Positions 44,509 to 53,410 of a DNA stretch of 64,000 nucleotides are shown one piece after another (position 1 is the first letter of the stretch; each line of letters starts with the position of its first letter). This stretch comes from CAYYYP01 sp964475985 (GTDB taxonomy: Bacteria; Bdellovibrionota; UBA1018; CAYHWW01), in the NCBI GenBank assembly GCA_964475985.1, contig CAYYYP010000015.1, forward strand, positions 1-64,000. Reading direction: 5' to 3'. The notes beneath the pieces were generated by a model. That model made no database searches. It worked only from the letters and a program-made list of their open reading frames with translations, and was not told the DNA's origin. A program made the position numbers and the translations under genes.

Positions 44509-46242
44509 GTGACCACCGTGAAATTTTCGTCTTTTCTTTCTTTAAACCCATCAAAAATTCCCCATGTGACTTCTACTTTGGGGTCAGTTGGCTCTGCATC
44601 ACAGAAGAGCACTCTAAAAATTACGTACAATCACCAGGATCCAACCCAAGAGGAGTCTTTAAATCCCTCCGTTAATCACTGGGAATCTTCTTTAGGTTCA
44701 AACCCATCCTTGCGTAACTCCGGTCTAAATTCTGCTTCTAAAAGTTTTATTAGCTTTGCTGCCCTTTGTGCAGGATTGACCGCTTCTTTTTTTTCAACCG
44801 CTGAAGCAAAGTCCGTTAACGTGCATGACTTTTCAGCTCCTGTGAACAAAAGTTACGTTTTGTCAGAAGATGCATTGATGGCGCACACTTGGGGTGTAGA
44901 ACCTCGTTACTCGCTCCTCGGTGGTCTTTATTACGACTATATTCATCGTCCCTTGGTTGAACTCAATGCTAACCGCACCAATCGCCTGCGTGACATTGTG
45001 ACCCACATGCACAGTTTAAATTTAGGTCTTGGTTATTTCCTTTGGGATGGTGTTCAAATCGGTGCGACTCCTAGCTTTACCTATGTTTCATTTCCCGATG
45101 GGACTTCAAAGGTTGCTTTCAACGATCTCAACTTATTTGCGAAGTTTAAGTTAAATTCAGATTATGATCCCGTCACTTTTGCGGTCATGCCCATCCTCAT
45201 TCTTCCCACCGGACAGCAGTCGGCTTTCACAGGCACTGGCGGTGTAGCTGGCGGTTTAAAACTTATTGCTGAGCATGATTTCGGTAGCCTGAAAGTGGTT
45301 GGTAATGCTGGTTATTTGCATTCCCCAAATGCTGAGTACCGCGACCTGTCTGAGCACGGATCTATCCCGCTGTCTCTATCCACCCTGATTCCCCTTGGTT
45401 CAAAATGGGCATTGAACGCGGAAGCTAATGGCGAAGTATTATTGCCATTTAATAATCCAAATACTCCGAGCATGTTTTATTTAGGTGCACGGTACAAACT
45501 TCCAAATGATCTCACTCTGGTTGCTGGCGGAGGCTTAGGTTCAGTCAACAATTACTCGAGTGCTAATGCACGTGCAGTTGTGGGCTTAATCATGGCTCCT
45601 CACGCTAAAGAAATGGAAAAGGTTAAGATTGTAAAAGTGATCGAACGCGTTGAAGTCCCAGCTCCCCAGCCGCCTCAGCGTGTCGTGTTCACCGCTAAAA
45701 AAATCGTGATCAACGAAGAAGTAAAGTTTGAGTACAATAAGGCTCGTCTTACTCAATCCGGCCAAAATCTTTTGGACGAAGTCGGAAAAGTTATGAAGGA
45801 AAACGATAAGTACTTCGACTACGTCATGATTGAAGGTCATACCGATGAAAGTGGAACTGTGGTTTACAATCAGACGCTTTCAGAGGCACGTGCCGCTTCC
45901 GTTAGAGAATACTTAATTGGTCGCGGTGTAGTCGCGGAAAAGTTAAAGTCTGTGGGTTATGGAAAATCCCGATTAAAACTTACCGCCAAGGACCGAGTTC
46001 CTAAGGATGTTAGAGATGCCGCTAATCGACGGGTGGAGTTTAATGTTTTTCAAACGTCAGATAAAACTAAAGATGCCTTGAAGGATCTTCCCGTAAATCC
46101 TGTAACGACAGGAATCGAAAATGCGCAGCAAAGATCTACTTCTTATCAGTCAGTGGTAAAGAAGAAGAATTCTTCGGTGCGGCGTACATCGGCTCCTAAG
46201 GCTGTAAAAAAACCAGTAGCACCTCGTCCTCGCGGCGAGTAA
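44509..46242 (+). CDS. OmpA-family outer-membrane protein with long N-terminal extension
   Basis: A 577-residue protein. About 78 polar residues precede the hydrophobic signal core (SFISFAALCAGLTASFF, cleavage near STAEA at about 98). A transmembrane beta-barrel-like region covers about 115-360. The C-terminal OmpA domain is about 385-510, with MIEGHTDESG and NRRVEF peptidoglycan-binding motifs. The tail is basic (KKNSSVRRTSAPKAVKKP). The start is GTG (44509), or the GTG 3 codons later that has AGGAG at spacing 11. I see no ATG near the signal core. It ties outer membrane to the wall. Confidence 0.85.
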   Translation: MTTVKFSSFLSLNPSKIPHVTSTLGSVGSASQKSTLKITYNHQDPTQEESLNPSVNHWESSLGSNPSLRNSGLNSASKSFISFAALCAGLTASFFSTAEAKSVNVHDFSAPVNKSYVLSEDALMAHTWGVEPRYSLLGGLYYDYIHRPLVELNANRTNRLRDIVTHMHSLNLGLGYFLWDGVQIGATPSFTYVSFPDGTSKVAFNDLNLFAKFKLNSDYDPVTFAVMPILILPTGQQSAFTGTGGVAGGLKLIAEHDFGSLKVVGNAGYLHSPNAEYRDLSEHGSIPLSLSTLIPLGSKWALNAEANGEVLLPFNNPNTPSMFYLGARYKLPNDLTLVAGGGLGSVNNYSSANARAVVGLIMAPHAKEMEKVKIVKVIERVEVPAPQPPQRVVFTAKKIVINEEVKFEYNKARLTQSGQNLLDEVGKVMKENDKYFDYVMIEGHTDESGTVVYNQTLSEARAASVREYLIGRGVVAEKLKSVGYGKSRLKLTAKDRVPKDVRDAANRRVEFNVFQTSDKTKDALKDLPVNPVTTGIENAQQRSTSYQSVVKKKNSSVRRTSAPKAVKKPVAPRPRGE

Positions 46243-46267
46243 TAAACTTATTGGTCTAGTATTTGCG

Positions 46268-46317
46268 TAATGGCACCCCACCTGGCTTGAAATCAAGTCC
46301 AGTTGGAGGTGCCATTA
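46268..46317 (+). promoter_or_regulatory. Hairpin that hides the Shine-Dalgarno of the 46317 gene
   Basis: TAATGGCACC (46268-46277) pairs with GGTGCCATTA (46308-46317). Further pairing is CTGG/CCAG (46282-46285/46299-46302) and CTTG/CAAG (46286-46289/46294-46297). The 3' arm contains GGAGGT (46305-46310, a perfect SD) and the first base of the start codon. It may end the OmpA transcript as well. A role in translation control is inferred. Confidence 0.6.
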
Positions 46318-48011
46318 TGAATTTTTTAATCTCAGGTTTTTTACAGAAGTTTGAATTCAGTTTTATTCAAAGGTTATTTACCTGGTTAAAACTCCAGGGT
46401 TTAGTGCTGCTCAGCGCTTTTTCATTTTTATTTATTTTTGGCTGCCATGGCACTACAAAAAAACCGTCATCAAATTTGGAGTCCGTTAGCTCTTCCAACG
46501 CTAGTCACCAAAATACTTCGCAATATAGTAGACGGGTTTCGGCCGAGAGGGTGATGACCGCTGCATCAGATTCCCCGGTGCTGGATGAATCTACCATTCC
46601 TTCTGAGGGCCCATACCTACGAATCAACTCAACATCACCCGTGGTGCGGCCAATCACCCTCGACGCGAATGAACAGTTCTGGAAAAATCCGATTCCTTTT
46701 GTTGTAGGTTCAGAGACCGGCTTAAACGCAACTACTTTAGAAATCAGTCGATTTGATTCTATCCTACCTGAGCTAAACTGGGCGCAAGCCCACTGGGTAA
46801 TGGTTGGCCAGGAATTACGGCAGCCGTTAGTTGCGGACCTAGATGTCATGTCCCGGAGTCAAACCGCTGGTCAAAATGTATCGTTGCACTTTCCCGATCA
46901 TTCTAATGAAGGAGCAGCTTTGGATGGATACATTCTCGAAGTACCATCTAGGCCCGGAGCTGTTCATCATGGCTTAAAACTTCAGTTTCGGTTTCCTGCC
47001 AAACTGCCCAAAATTACGCTTATTGAGTTAAAGGCGGCCGATACTCATCTCTGGGTGAAACCCGCCCGCCATCTCCGCGCACAATCGGTAGGTGTACTTA
47101 AGCTTGAAAATTATCAGCGCTTTCCCATAAGTTTCAATTTTCTTCAAAATCCAAGGCTTCAAATCAAGCGACTGTTCCAGTCCCAAACTTTTGAATTTCA
47201 TAGGCCCGAGGGATCTTTGTCCACCAGTGGTATCCTGGGTGGTGATTTGGGTTGTTCTATCCAAGGGAATCGTAACCGTTGGGCGGAGAATGTAAGCGGT
47301 GAATTCCTTTGGCTCATAAATTCAGCGGTCGGACAAAGGGAAATTCTTCTGGAGCAATTTATAGCAAATGCTGGGAGCGATCGGCTGCAATCAAATGCCT
47401 TCTCCGATTCGTTACACTTGAATCCAACAACGGTTTCCATTCAGCCAGGGCAAGTTAAGGAATATGTTCTATACTTTATTCAATCAACCGAACAACTCCA
47501 TGCTCAATATCGAGGGCCCTGTGCTGCGGAACCAGTCCGAATCTTGCCCACCACTTGCGTCGAATCCTGCACCCTAGCGGTTCCTGAAGCAACGGCAAGG
47601 GCGTGCGGGCTCTTAACCTCAGACGGAACGCCTGGGAGGGTAATGCAGGAAAACTCCGACCTAAGTTGTATTGGTGGGCAACACGCAGCACTTGCTTCTG
47701 CCGGAAATGGCTTCTGCGCGAGGGGTCGTTCGATCACTCCTGCTGCCCCTCAACCTTTTTCCGACAGCAGTGATGTGCTTGGTACCGTGGTGTCTTTAAA
47801 CAACTGGTTGGAAAATTCGATACCAGTAGTTTACTCGGATCTTCCGCGGCTCTCTACCCAATTAGAACACGCTCAAACTTGGGAATATGCCGGCCAAAGC
47901 TTGCTAAGAATAGCACCCCAGGATTCAAGGCCACCTATCGATTTGAGCGAGTTACCCCAAGTTAGAACTCAGGAAAGTTCCACCTTTTGTTCCATTCCCT
48001 ACGGAATTTAA
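46317..48011 (+). CDS. Lipoprotein of unknown function
   Basis: From the ATG at 46317 (GGAGGT 6 bases upstream) the product has 564 residues. A long signal region of 43 residues ends in the lipobox FIFGC. A Ser/Thr-rich linker precedes a likely beta-rich body with few motifs. Cysteines cluster in the last third (PTTCVESC, ARACGL, GFCARG), suggesting disulfides. An upstream TTG frame from 46263 was rejected because it would encode the hairpin. The stop overlaps the convergent purK by 4 bases. No function assigned. Confidence 0.75.
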   Translation: MNFLISGFLQKFEFSFIQRLFTWLKLQGLVLLSAFSFLFIFGCHGTTKKPSSNLESVSSSNASHQNTSQYSRRVSAERVMTAASDSPVLDESTIPSEGPYLRINSTSPVVRPITLDANEQFWKNPIPFVVGSETGLNATTLEISRFDSILPELNWAQAHWVMVGQELRQPLVADLDVMSRSQTAGQNVSLHFPDHSNEGAALDGYILEVPSRPGAVHHGLKLQFRFPAKLPKITLIELKAADTHLWVKPARHLRAQSVGVLKLENYQRFPISFNFLQNPRLQIKRLFQSQTFEFHRPEGSLSTSGILGGDLGCSIQGNRNRWAENVSGEFLWLINSAVGQREILLEQFIANAGSDRLQSNAFSDSLHLNPTTVSIQPGQVKEYVLYFIQSTEQLHAQYRGPCAAEPVRILPTTCVESCTLAVPEATARACGLLTSDGTPGRVMQENSDLSCIGGQHAALASAGNGFCARGRSITPAAPQPFSDSSDVLGTVVSLNNWLENSIPVVYSDLPRLSTQLEHAQTWEYAGQSLLRIAPQDSRPPIDLSELPQVRTQESSTFCSIPYGI

Positions 48012-49363
48012 CTGCCTTTGCTTTCAAAGCAAGTCTGCCAGTTGTCCGGTGAAGCTTGGTCGTGGAGGGCCTGGGAAAGTTTTTGGGCTAGGCTCTTAGC
48101 TGACTCCCGTTGCCCGGTGGCAGACCGAGTCCAAAAATTAATATGGCCCATTTTTCGGCCTGGCTTTATGGGCCATTTGGCGTACCAAAAAACCTCGAAC
48201 TCCCAAGGAGCGTCAGTATTCCGAAAGAAGTTTGTGATGAGTTTCTTAAGCATCTGCAGGGACGATTCAATATCGTTAACTAAAATTTCGGTCGAACTTG
48301 TAAAACCCAGTAAATTTACCATGCCAAAACTTACATTAGGACTCAGTGTTGGTTTAACTATCGGAAGATTCACACACGCCCGGACATGGTTATGAAACTG
48401 GCTTGCTTGAGGAAAAACATTAAGTGAATAATGGGCCGAATTGTGCACCCTCGGCGCAATTTCATTCACCAACAGCTTATTTGTTTTGGTTAAAAAAAAC
48501 TCAAAGGCAAAGCTACCGGCGTAAGAAAGTTTGTTCGAAAATTTCTCCATCCAGTTCTTGGCCGACTGAGTAAGTTCCTTTTGGAGCTCCGTGCTAAGAA
48601 TTTCTGTATTCAACGAAAAGACCGTAAAACAAATTCCATTCTTCTGCGTAGTACCTACGAGCGGATAAGAAAAGACCTGCTCTCCTTCAGGGTGACCGTT
48701 TGACGTACTAGTTGCACAGCACACCATGGCGAGCTCAGCCTTAAATAAGATAAGTTCCTCTGCGTACAGCAGTGATCCACTTTCAAATGCTTTTTTACAG
48801 AATGAAAGCGCGTCACTTAAATTCGAAAACCTCTCCTTAGGGAATAAAAGCACTCCCTTGCCATCATAACCAAAGCGAGACCATTTCAATGCGAAACCGT
48901 TGGGAAAGTTTGAAGGTAACGACTGAAGCCAGTCCAGAGCATCTTGCTCGGAACCTCGGAGCTCAACAAAACGTGAGGTCGGAATTGCAAGTTCCATAAG
49001 GATTTTTTTCTGAGTGAGCTTATCTGAGAGCCGTTCCAAAATAGAATACTCAGGACGGAATGCGACTTCAGCCGTCTCATTTGGCAGAGTTTTTAATGCG
49101 CCATAATCCAAAAATTCATTCTCATAAGTTACCGCGGTAAACTTTTTTGAACATAAGAATTCTTTATAGCTTTGCTCGCTATGTTTACCCTCTAATACAA
49201 AGCTAGTTGCGTCACTAACGGCCGAATCGGCGGCCGATGCCGCCAAAAGTGCAGTCTTTACATTCTTAATTTCGCGCGCGGCCTGGCAAAGCATTTTCGC
49301 CAGCTGTCCAGAACCAAAAATGCCCAACCAGAGCTCCGACCTTTTGCTTTCGCCCGTCATCAA
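48008..49363 (-). CDS. purK: N5-carboxyaminoimidazole ribonucleotide synthase-like ATP-grasp protein
   Basis: The 451-residue ATP-grasp protein has a PurK N-terminus (GIFGSGQLAKMLCQAA, TYENEFLD), DKLTQKKILMELAIPTS, FALKWSRFGYDGKGVLLF and NEIAPRVHNSAHYS. PurK makes N5-CAIR from AIR, ATP and bicarbonate in purine synthesis. It is longer than typical PurK (about 360-390), with extra C-terminal sequence. ATGA overlaps the mlaD-like gene. It is the last gene of the 55.9-48 kb operon. Confidence 0.88.
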   Translation of the reverse strand: MMTGESKRSELWLGIFGSGQLAKMLCQAAREIKNVKTALLAASAADSAVSDATSFVLEGKHSEQSYKEFLCSKKFTAVTYENEFLDYGALKTLPNETAEVAFRPEYSILERLSDKLTQKKILMELAIPTSRFVELRGSEQDALDWLQSLPSNFPNGFALKWSRFGYDGKGVLLFPKERFSNLSDALSFCKKAFESGSLLYAEELILFKAELAMVCCATSTSNGHPEGEQVFSYPLVGTTQKNGICFTVFSLNTEILSTELQKELTQSAKNWMEKFSNKLSYAGSFAFEFFLTKTNKLLVNEIAPRVHNSAHYSLNVFPQASQFHNHVRACVNLPIVKPTLSPNVSFGMVNLLGFTSSTEILVNDIESSLQMLKKLITNFFRNTDAPWEFEVFWYAKWPIKPGRKMGHINFWTRSATGQRESAKSLAQKLSQALHDQASPDNWQTCFESKGS

Positions 49364-50295
49364 AACAGCCTCGTGCGAATGCCTTCCTTCTGGAAAAACT
49401 TGCGGATCTGCTCAGCCTCAAGCGGCTCTAGGCGCCAAAGGAGTTTATGTAAAAGTTCCAAGGTCTTTTTACCTTCTGCAGAGTTTGTTTTTGAAGTTAA
49501 CACCTTTACGTCAGTGGTAATTTCAATGAGGTTGTTGATCAGTAGTTGGAGATCTGTCTTAAATATTTTACTGCGCTCAACGAATTGCAGAGTTTTGTTC
49601 AAATTTGCGGAGAGGTCATAAAGCAGTTTAATGGATTTTGTAATGTCGCCTTCGTTTTCCTCGATGACTTCCTTTATTTTACCGGCCAAATCAAAACTCT
49701 GAGATATCAACTGATCAATTCTTGGTGGATCCACTCCACGTAAAGTTTCTCCATCTTGAACTTTAGGAGACTCTTGGGTACCGGGAGTTACCTCAATATA
49801 ACGCTCACCAATAATCCCCGCCAAATTAATAAAAAACTGGCTGTCATGCCGAATGCCTTCGGCCACGTCCCTAGTAAGGCTGATGGTCACGCGCAGTGGA
49901 GTAAGGATTTTTTTCTTGCCAGCGCTCGGCACGGCGACGGGAGAGTTTTCCGTCGGTTTTACTCCGGTCTTCATCGTTCCTTTTAACGGTATTTCCTCAG
50001 ATTTTATTTCCCCATGAGCCTCATCATTGACGGCATTCGTTTCAGGCACAAAAAATTCAATTTTTTCGACTTTGCCGACCTTGATTCCGGCGACCCGCAC
50101 TGGCGACCCTACGTCAATTCCACCGGCAAAATGATATGTGAGGTGAAAAGTCAGAGACTTTCGAAATGGATTCTGTGCGCCCATAATCCAGGCGAAAACA
50201 ACGGTAAGTACCAGAGTGCCAACAAGCAGAAAGCCGACCTTCATTTCATTTGAGATCTGGCCGTCCAAAGATTTTATAGAGCGTCGATGCATCAC
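49360..50295 (-). CDS. mlaD: MCE-family lipid-transport protein (MlaD-like)
   Basis: The 311-residue protein has one N-terminal membrane helix (VGFLLVGTLVLTVVFAWIMG) and an MCE domain (YHFAGGIDVGSPVRVAGIKV, then IKVGKVEKIEF, ISLTRDVAEGI and GERYIEVTPG). A helical coiled region follows. MlaD forms a hexameric ring that carries phospholipids between membranes. It sits 10 bases downstream of the second permease gene. An insertion (about residues 90-125) widens the MCE domain relative to E. coli MlaD. Confidence 0.9.
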   Translation of the reverse strand: MMHRRSIKSLDGQISNEMKVGFLLVGTLVLTVVFAWIMGAQNPFRKSLTFHLTYHFAGGIDVGSPVRVAGIKVGKVEKIEFFVPETNAVNDEAHGEIKSEEIPLKGTMKTGVKPTENSPVAVPSAGKKKILTPLRVTISLTRDVAEGIRHDSQFFINLAGIIGERYIEVTPGTQESPKVQDGETLRGVDPPRIDQLISQSFDLAGKIKEVIEENEGDITKSIKLLYDLSANLNKTLQFVERSKIFKTDLQLLINNLIEITTDVKVLTSKTNSAEGKKTLELLHKLLWRLEPLEAEQIRKFFQKEGIRTRLF

Positions 50296-50305
50296 TTAAA
50301 AATCT

Positions 50306-51082
50306 TTATGCCAAGAAGGAAGAGAACGCAAACGACAACAGGAAGTCCAAGATGATGACCACAAGCGTCGAGGTCACCACGGAGTTTGTCGTTGCCGTAC
50401 CCACCCCCTGCGCACCCGCACGACATTGAAATCCGAAATAACAGGAAATGATCGGAATGATGCTGCCAAAGGTCATGCTTTTGATAATGGCGCAAAACAG
50501 ATCTTTCCAAGAAACGAACTGTGCCAAGGCATTGAGATATTCAAGAACGGAAAAGTGAAACGAAAAAGATGCGACAAGAATGGCGCAAGTTAAAGTCACA
50601 CTAATGGCAATCACCGTAAGGCACGGAAAAACGATGATACTCGCAAGGAATCTCGGAAAAACCAGATATTCAATGGGATCGATCTGGAGAAGCTTTAATG
50701 CATCAATCTGTTCGGTCACTTTCATGGTGCCGACTTCCGCCGTCGTAGATGCCCCAACCTTGGAAACTAGTAGTAACGCAGGGATCGCAATTCCGACTTC
50801 ACGCAAAACAAACTGTCCCGAAAATCCAGGAATCATTTCGATGGTATGCATCGCTAGATCCATATGAAACGCGATTTCACTCGTAACCACGACCCCGGCA
50901 AATGCCGTGGCTAGCACGATGATTGGAAGGCTGCCCCAGCCAATTTGATACATATGGTGCATGATTTCGCGAGGTCGGTGGGGACCCCGCAAAAGGATAG
51001 TTAGAACCTTCGAGAAAATGATCAGGATGTCCCTTAGGCTGCGGTAAAATACGATCCAGAATCCAAATGCTCGAACAAACAT
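50306..51082 (-). CDS. mlaE: MlaE-family permease (second copy)
   Basis: The 258-residue inner-membrane permease of the MlaE/YrbE family has about five hydrophobic segments and the coupling-region motif FAGVVVTSEIAFHM ... GSTTAEVGTMKVTEQIDALK (given in part). It is paralogous to the gene just upstream, from which a 30-base gap separates it. With the two ATPases and the MCE protein it probably forms one transporter with non-identical halves. Confidence 0.9.
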   Translation of the reverse strand: MFVRAFGFWIVFYRSLRDILIIFSKVLTILLRGPHRPREIMHHMYQIGWGSLPIIVLATAFAGVVVTSEIAFHMDLAMHTIEMIPGFSGQFVLREVGIAIPALLLVSKVGASTTAEVGTMKVTEQIDALKLLQIDPIEYLVFPRFLASIIVFPCLTVIAISVTLTCAILVASFSFHFSVLEYLNALAQFVSWKDLFCAIIKSMTFGSIIPIISCYFGFQCRAGAQGVGTATTNSVVTSTLVVIILDFLLSFAFSSFLA

Positions 51083-51112
51083 TTCCTATTTATCCTTTCG
51101 GTATTGCTGGAG

Positions 51113-51883
51113 TCAGAGGTAAAGCGACTGCAGGCCATTCAGAATGGCGCTGGTCCAATAATTTGCAAAGACGATGAAGAGGTTAGTATAAATCGCGCAT
51201 TCCGTTACCGCTCGTCCTACTCCTTGCGCTCCGCCAGATGCGGAAAATCCTTTGTACGTACTTACGGTTGCAACAATAAGCCCATATACAAAACATTTAA
51301 ACACGCCTCCGCCGATGGTCCAGCGGTCGGTGAATTGAGGAACGGTTTGTAGGTACTGAAGGTAGTTCACGCCGTATAGAAAATTTGCGACTAACATTGA
51401 TCCTAAAATTCCGACCATCAGGCCAAAAATTAGCAGTAAAAGTGAACAAATAACGATAGCCGCAAATCTTGGGACCACAAGATAAAGAAGGGGATCTTTG
51501 CCTAAGCAGCTGACTGCATCGATCTGTTCCGTGACCCTCATGGTACCAAGTTCGGCGGCCGTAAATGCGCCCACTTTGCCGGCAAGTAGAAATGAAATAA
51601 TAAGAGGTCCAATTTCCCGCACGGTGGCCGAGGTATTAAGACCACCCAGAAATGTCATGGCGTCATATTTAGTTAACATGAGCTGAAATTGAATGGTTAG
51701 GATTGCTCCCACGAAAAACCCAGCAAAACACACCGTAGCCAGCGAACGTGTACCCACGTCTCCGATTTGTTCAACGACCCTCGTTTGACAACTTCCAAAG
51801 TGTTTCAGCCAAACTTTTAATACGCTGTATAAAAAAATGACTTGCCGCCCAATTTCCAGAATGATGTCCCGGAAAAATTTCAT
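51113..51883 (-). CDS. mlaE: MlaE-family permease (first copy)
   Basis: A 256-residue MlaE permease with segments ATVCFAGFFVGAILTIQFQL, GAFTAAELGTMRVTEQIDAV and FPGxxLxxA-like helices typical of the family. The start overlaps the ATPase gene by 4 bases (ATGA). Sequence differs enough from the following permease that the pair is an old duplication, not a recent one. Confidence 0.9.
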   Translation of the reverse strand: MKFFRDIILEIGRQVIFLYSVLKVWLKHFGSCQTRVVEQIGDVGTRSLATVCFAGFFVGAILTIQFQLMLTKYDAMTFLGGLNTSATVREIGPLIISFLLAGKVGAFTAAELGTMRVTEQIDAVSCLGKDPLLYLVVPRFAAIVICSLLLLIFGLMVGILGSMLVANFLYGVNYLQYLQTVPQFTDRWTIGGGVFKCFVYGLIVATVSTYKGFSASGGAQGVGRAVTECAIYTNLFIVFANYWTSAILNGLQSLYL

Positions 51884-52605
51884 TCGTTAATGACCTCCGA
51901 AAGAAAATCTTTAATAAGACTATGATCGTTTTTGCGGATTGCTTCCGGAGTCTGCAACGCCAGGATACTTCCTTGATCCAAAACCAAGATACGGTCGGCG
52001 ATGCTCAACGCACATCCCATATCGTGACTTACAACCAGACTCGTTATCTTAAGCTTTCGAGAAAGCTCTCGGATCAACTCATTGATTGCATTGGTCGTGA
52101 TGGGATCGAGGCCCGTCGTGGGTTCGTCAAATAAGAGAGCTTCCGGCCCTGGCGCCAGGGTTCTCGCAAGGCTTACTCGCTTCTGCATTCCGTAACTAAT
52201 ATCTTGCGGCTTAAGTTCTAAAATATCTGAAGAAAGGTGAACAAACCCAAGGCATTCAAGAACGCGTGACCTTTGTTTTGAATCTGACCAATCCTGCAAC
52301 CCAAAGGCGATGTTTTCAAAAACCGTAAGAGAGTCAAGTAAAGCCGGGTGTTGAAAAACCATGCCACAACGTTTACGAATCTTTGCGAGCTCATCCGGAT
52401 TGCCGGGATTCACCCGCATTTCGCCCACAAAAACTTCTCCGTTATCCGGTGGCATGAGTCCGACAAGGGTTTTGAGGGTTACAGATTTTCCAACCCCTGA
52501 TTTGCCTAAAATAAATAAAATTTCGCCTTCTTCGACTGAAAAGGAAATATCGTTGAGCACCACTTTTTCGCCAAAACTCTTTGAGACGTTTTTAAAACGG
52601 ATCAT
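51880..52605 (-). CDS. mlaF: MlaF-like ABC ATPase with altered signature motif
   Basis: From the ATG at 52605 (GGAG 7 bases upstream) the product has 241 residues. Walker A is GKSGVGKS, Walker B is ALLFDEPTTGLD, and the H-loop His is in VVSHD. The ABC signature, normally LSGGQ or LSGGM, reads ISYGM here, while the partner gene has an intact LSGGM. In a heterodimer one composite site would therefore be weakened, as in asymmetric ABC transporters. It overlaps the partner ATPase gene by 14 bases and the permease by 4. Confidence 0.9.
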   Translation of the reverse strand: MIRFKNVSKSFGEKVVLNDISFSVEEGEILFILGKSGVGKSVTLKTLVGLMPPDNGEVFVGEMRVNPGNPDELAKIRKRCGMVFQHPALLDSLTVFENIAFGLQDWSDSKQRSRVLECLGFVHLSSDILELKPQDISYGMQKRVSLARTLAPGPEALLFDEPTTGLDPITTNAINELIRELSRKLKITSLVVSHDMGCALSIADRILVLDQGSILALQTPEAIRKNDHSLIKDFLSEVINE

Positions 52606-53410
52606 TATCAAGCTCCGCACAAAGTTCTTCGATGGATAAGGTCCTTAATGAGCTTCTTTTTCTATGAGAATCGGTACCCCGCCAATCCTCCATGGGATTT
52701 GCTCCCGTAAGCGGACCCTTAAGGTGGCCGTGAACAAATTGGTTTACGGCTGCGTGCGTGGATGTGCGGGTTTCCGCGGGCGTGCCGGCGATGACTAAAG
52801 ATGCGCCCGATGGACCCTTAACAAGTAAACTAATTCTATTTGCCATTTGGTAGGCCCGTAGGACATCGCTGGTCACCACGATCACCGTGGTGCCCATTTC
52901 TTCCTTGAGCCGTACGATCAAATCAATAATCATCCGCGAAGTTATAGGGTCAAGGCCTGCGGTAGGTTCATCGTAAAGAATCACTTCAGGGCGGGTAATC
53001 AAAGCTCGAGCAATGCCAAGGCGCTTCTGCATTCCGCCGGAAAGCTCGTGGGGGAATAAAGCTCCGGTATCCTTAAGTCCAACCCACTCTAAATATTGTA
53101 GGATAATCGTCTTACGGTCAGCGATCGAATGTTTAGTGTTTTCTCTGAGTGAGAAGTCAAGATTTTCGTATACGTTCAGTGAGTCAAACAGAGCATTCTT
53201 CTGAAATAACATTCCGATCTTTTTTGTTTGGATATGAATGTAACCTTCATCCGGGTTGATAAGACCTGCCATAAGTTTAAGGAATACGGTCTTGCCCACG
53301 CCGCTTTGTCCGAGCACCACGAAAGTTTCGCCGCGATCCATCTGGAACGAAACCTGATGAAGTACGGCCTGGGTCAAAAATTTCTTAGATACTCCCACGA
53401 CTTCAATCAT
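52592..53410 (-). CDS. mlaF: MlaF-like ABC ATPase with standard signature motif
   Basis: The 272-residue ABC ATPase has Walker A GQSGVGKT, signature LSGGM and Walker B VILYDEPTAGLD. The H-loop His is replaced by Ser (VVVTSD instead of VVSHD). A C-terminal extension of about 45 residues follows the ABC domain. The start overlaps the holB stop by 4 bases (ATGA). Together with the next ATPase, which keeps the H-loop but has a changed signature, it suggests complementary half-sites. Confidence 0.9.
   Translation of the reverse strand: MIEVVGVSKKFLTQAVLHQVSFQMDRGETFVVLGQSGVGKTVFLKLMAGLINPDEGYIHIQTKKIGMLFQKNALFDSLNVYENLDFSLRENTKHSIADRKTIILQYLEWVGLKDTGALFPHELSGGMQKRLGIARALITRPEVILYDEPTAGLDPITSRMIIDLIVRLKEEMGTTVIVVTSDVLRAYQMANRISLLVKGPSGASLVIAGTPAETRTSTHAAVNQFVHGHLKGPLTGANPMEDWRGTDSHRKRSSLRTLSIEELCAELDNDPF

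Noticed and set aside
44507..44512. ATGTGA, a start-stop pair just before the OmpA-like GTG.
   Set aside because: AGGAG directly abuts the ATG, so it is unlikely to be used; it probably arose by chance.
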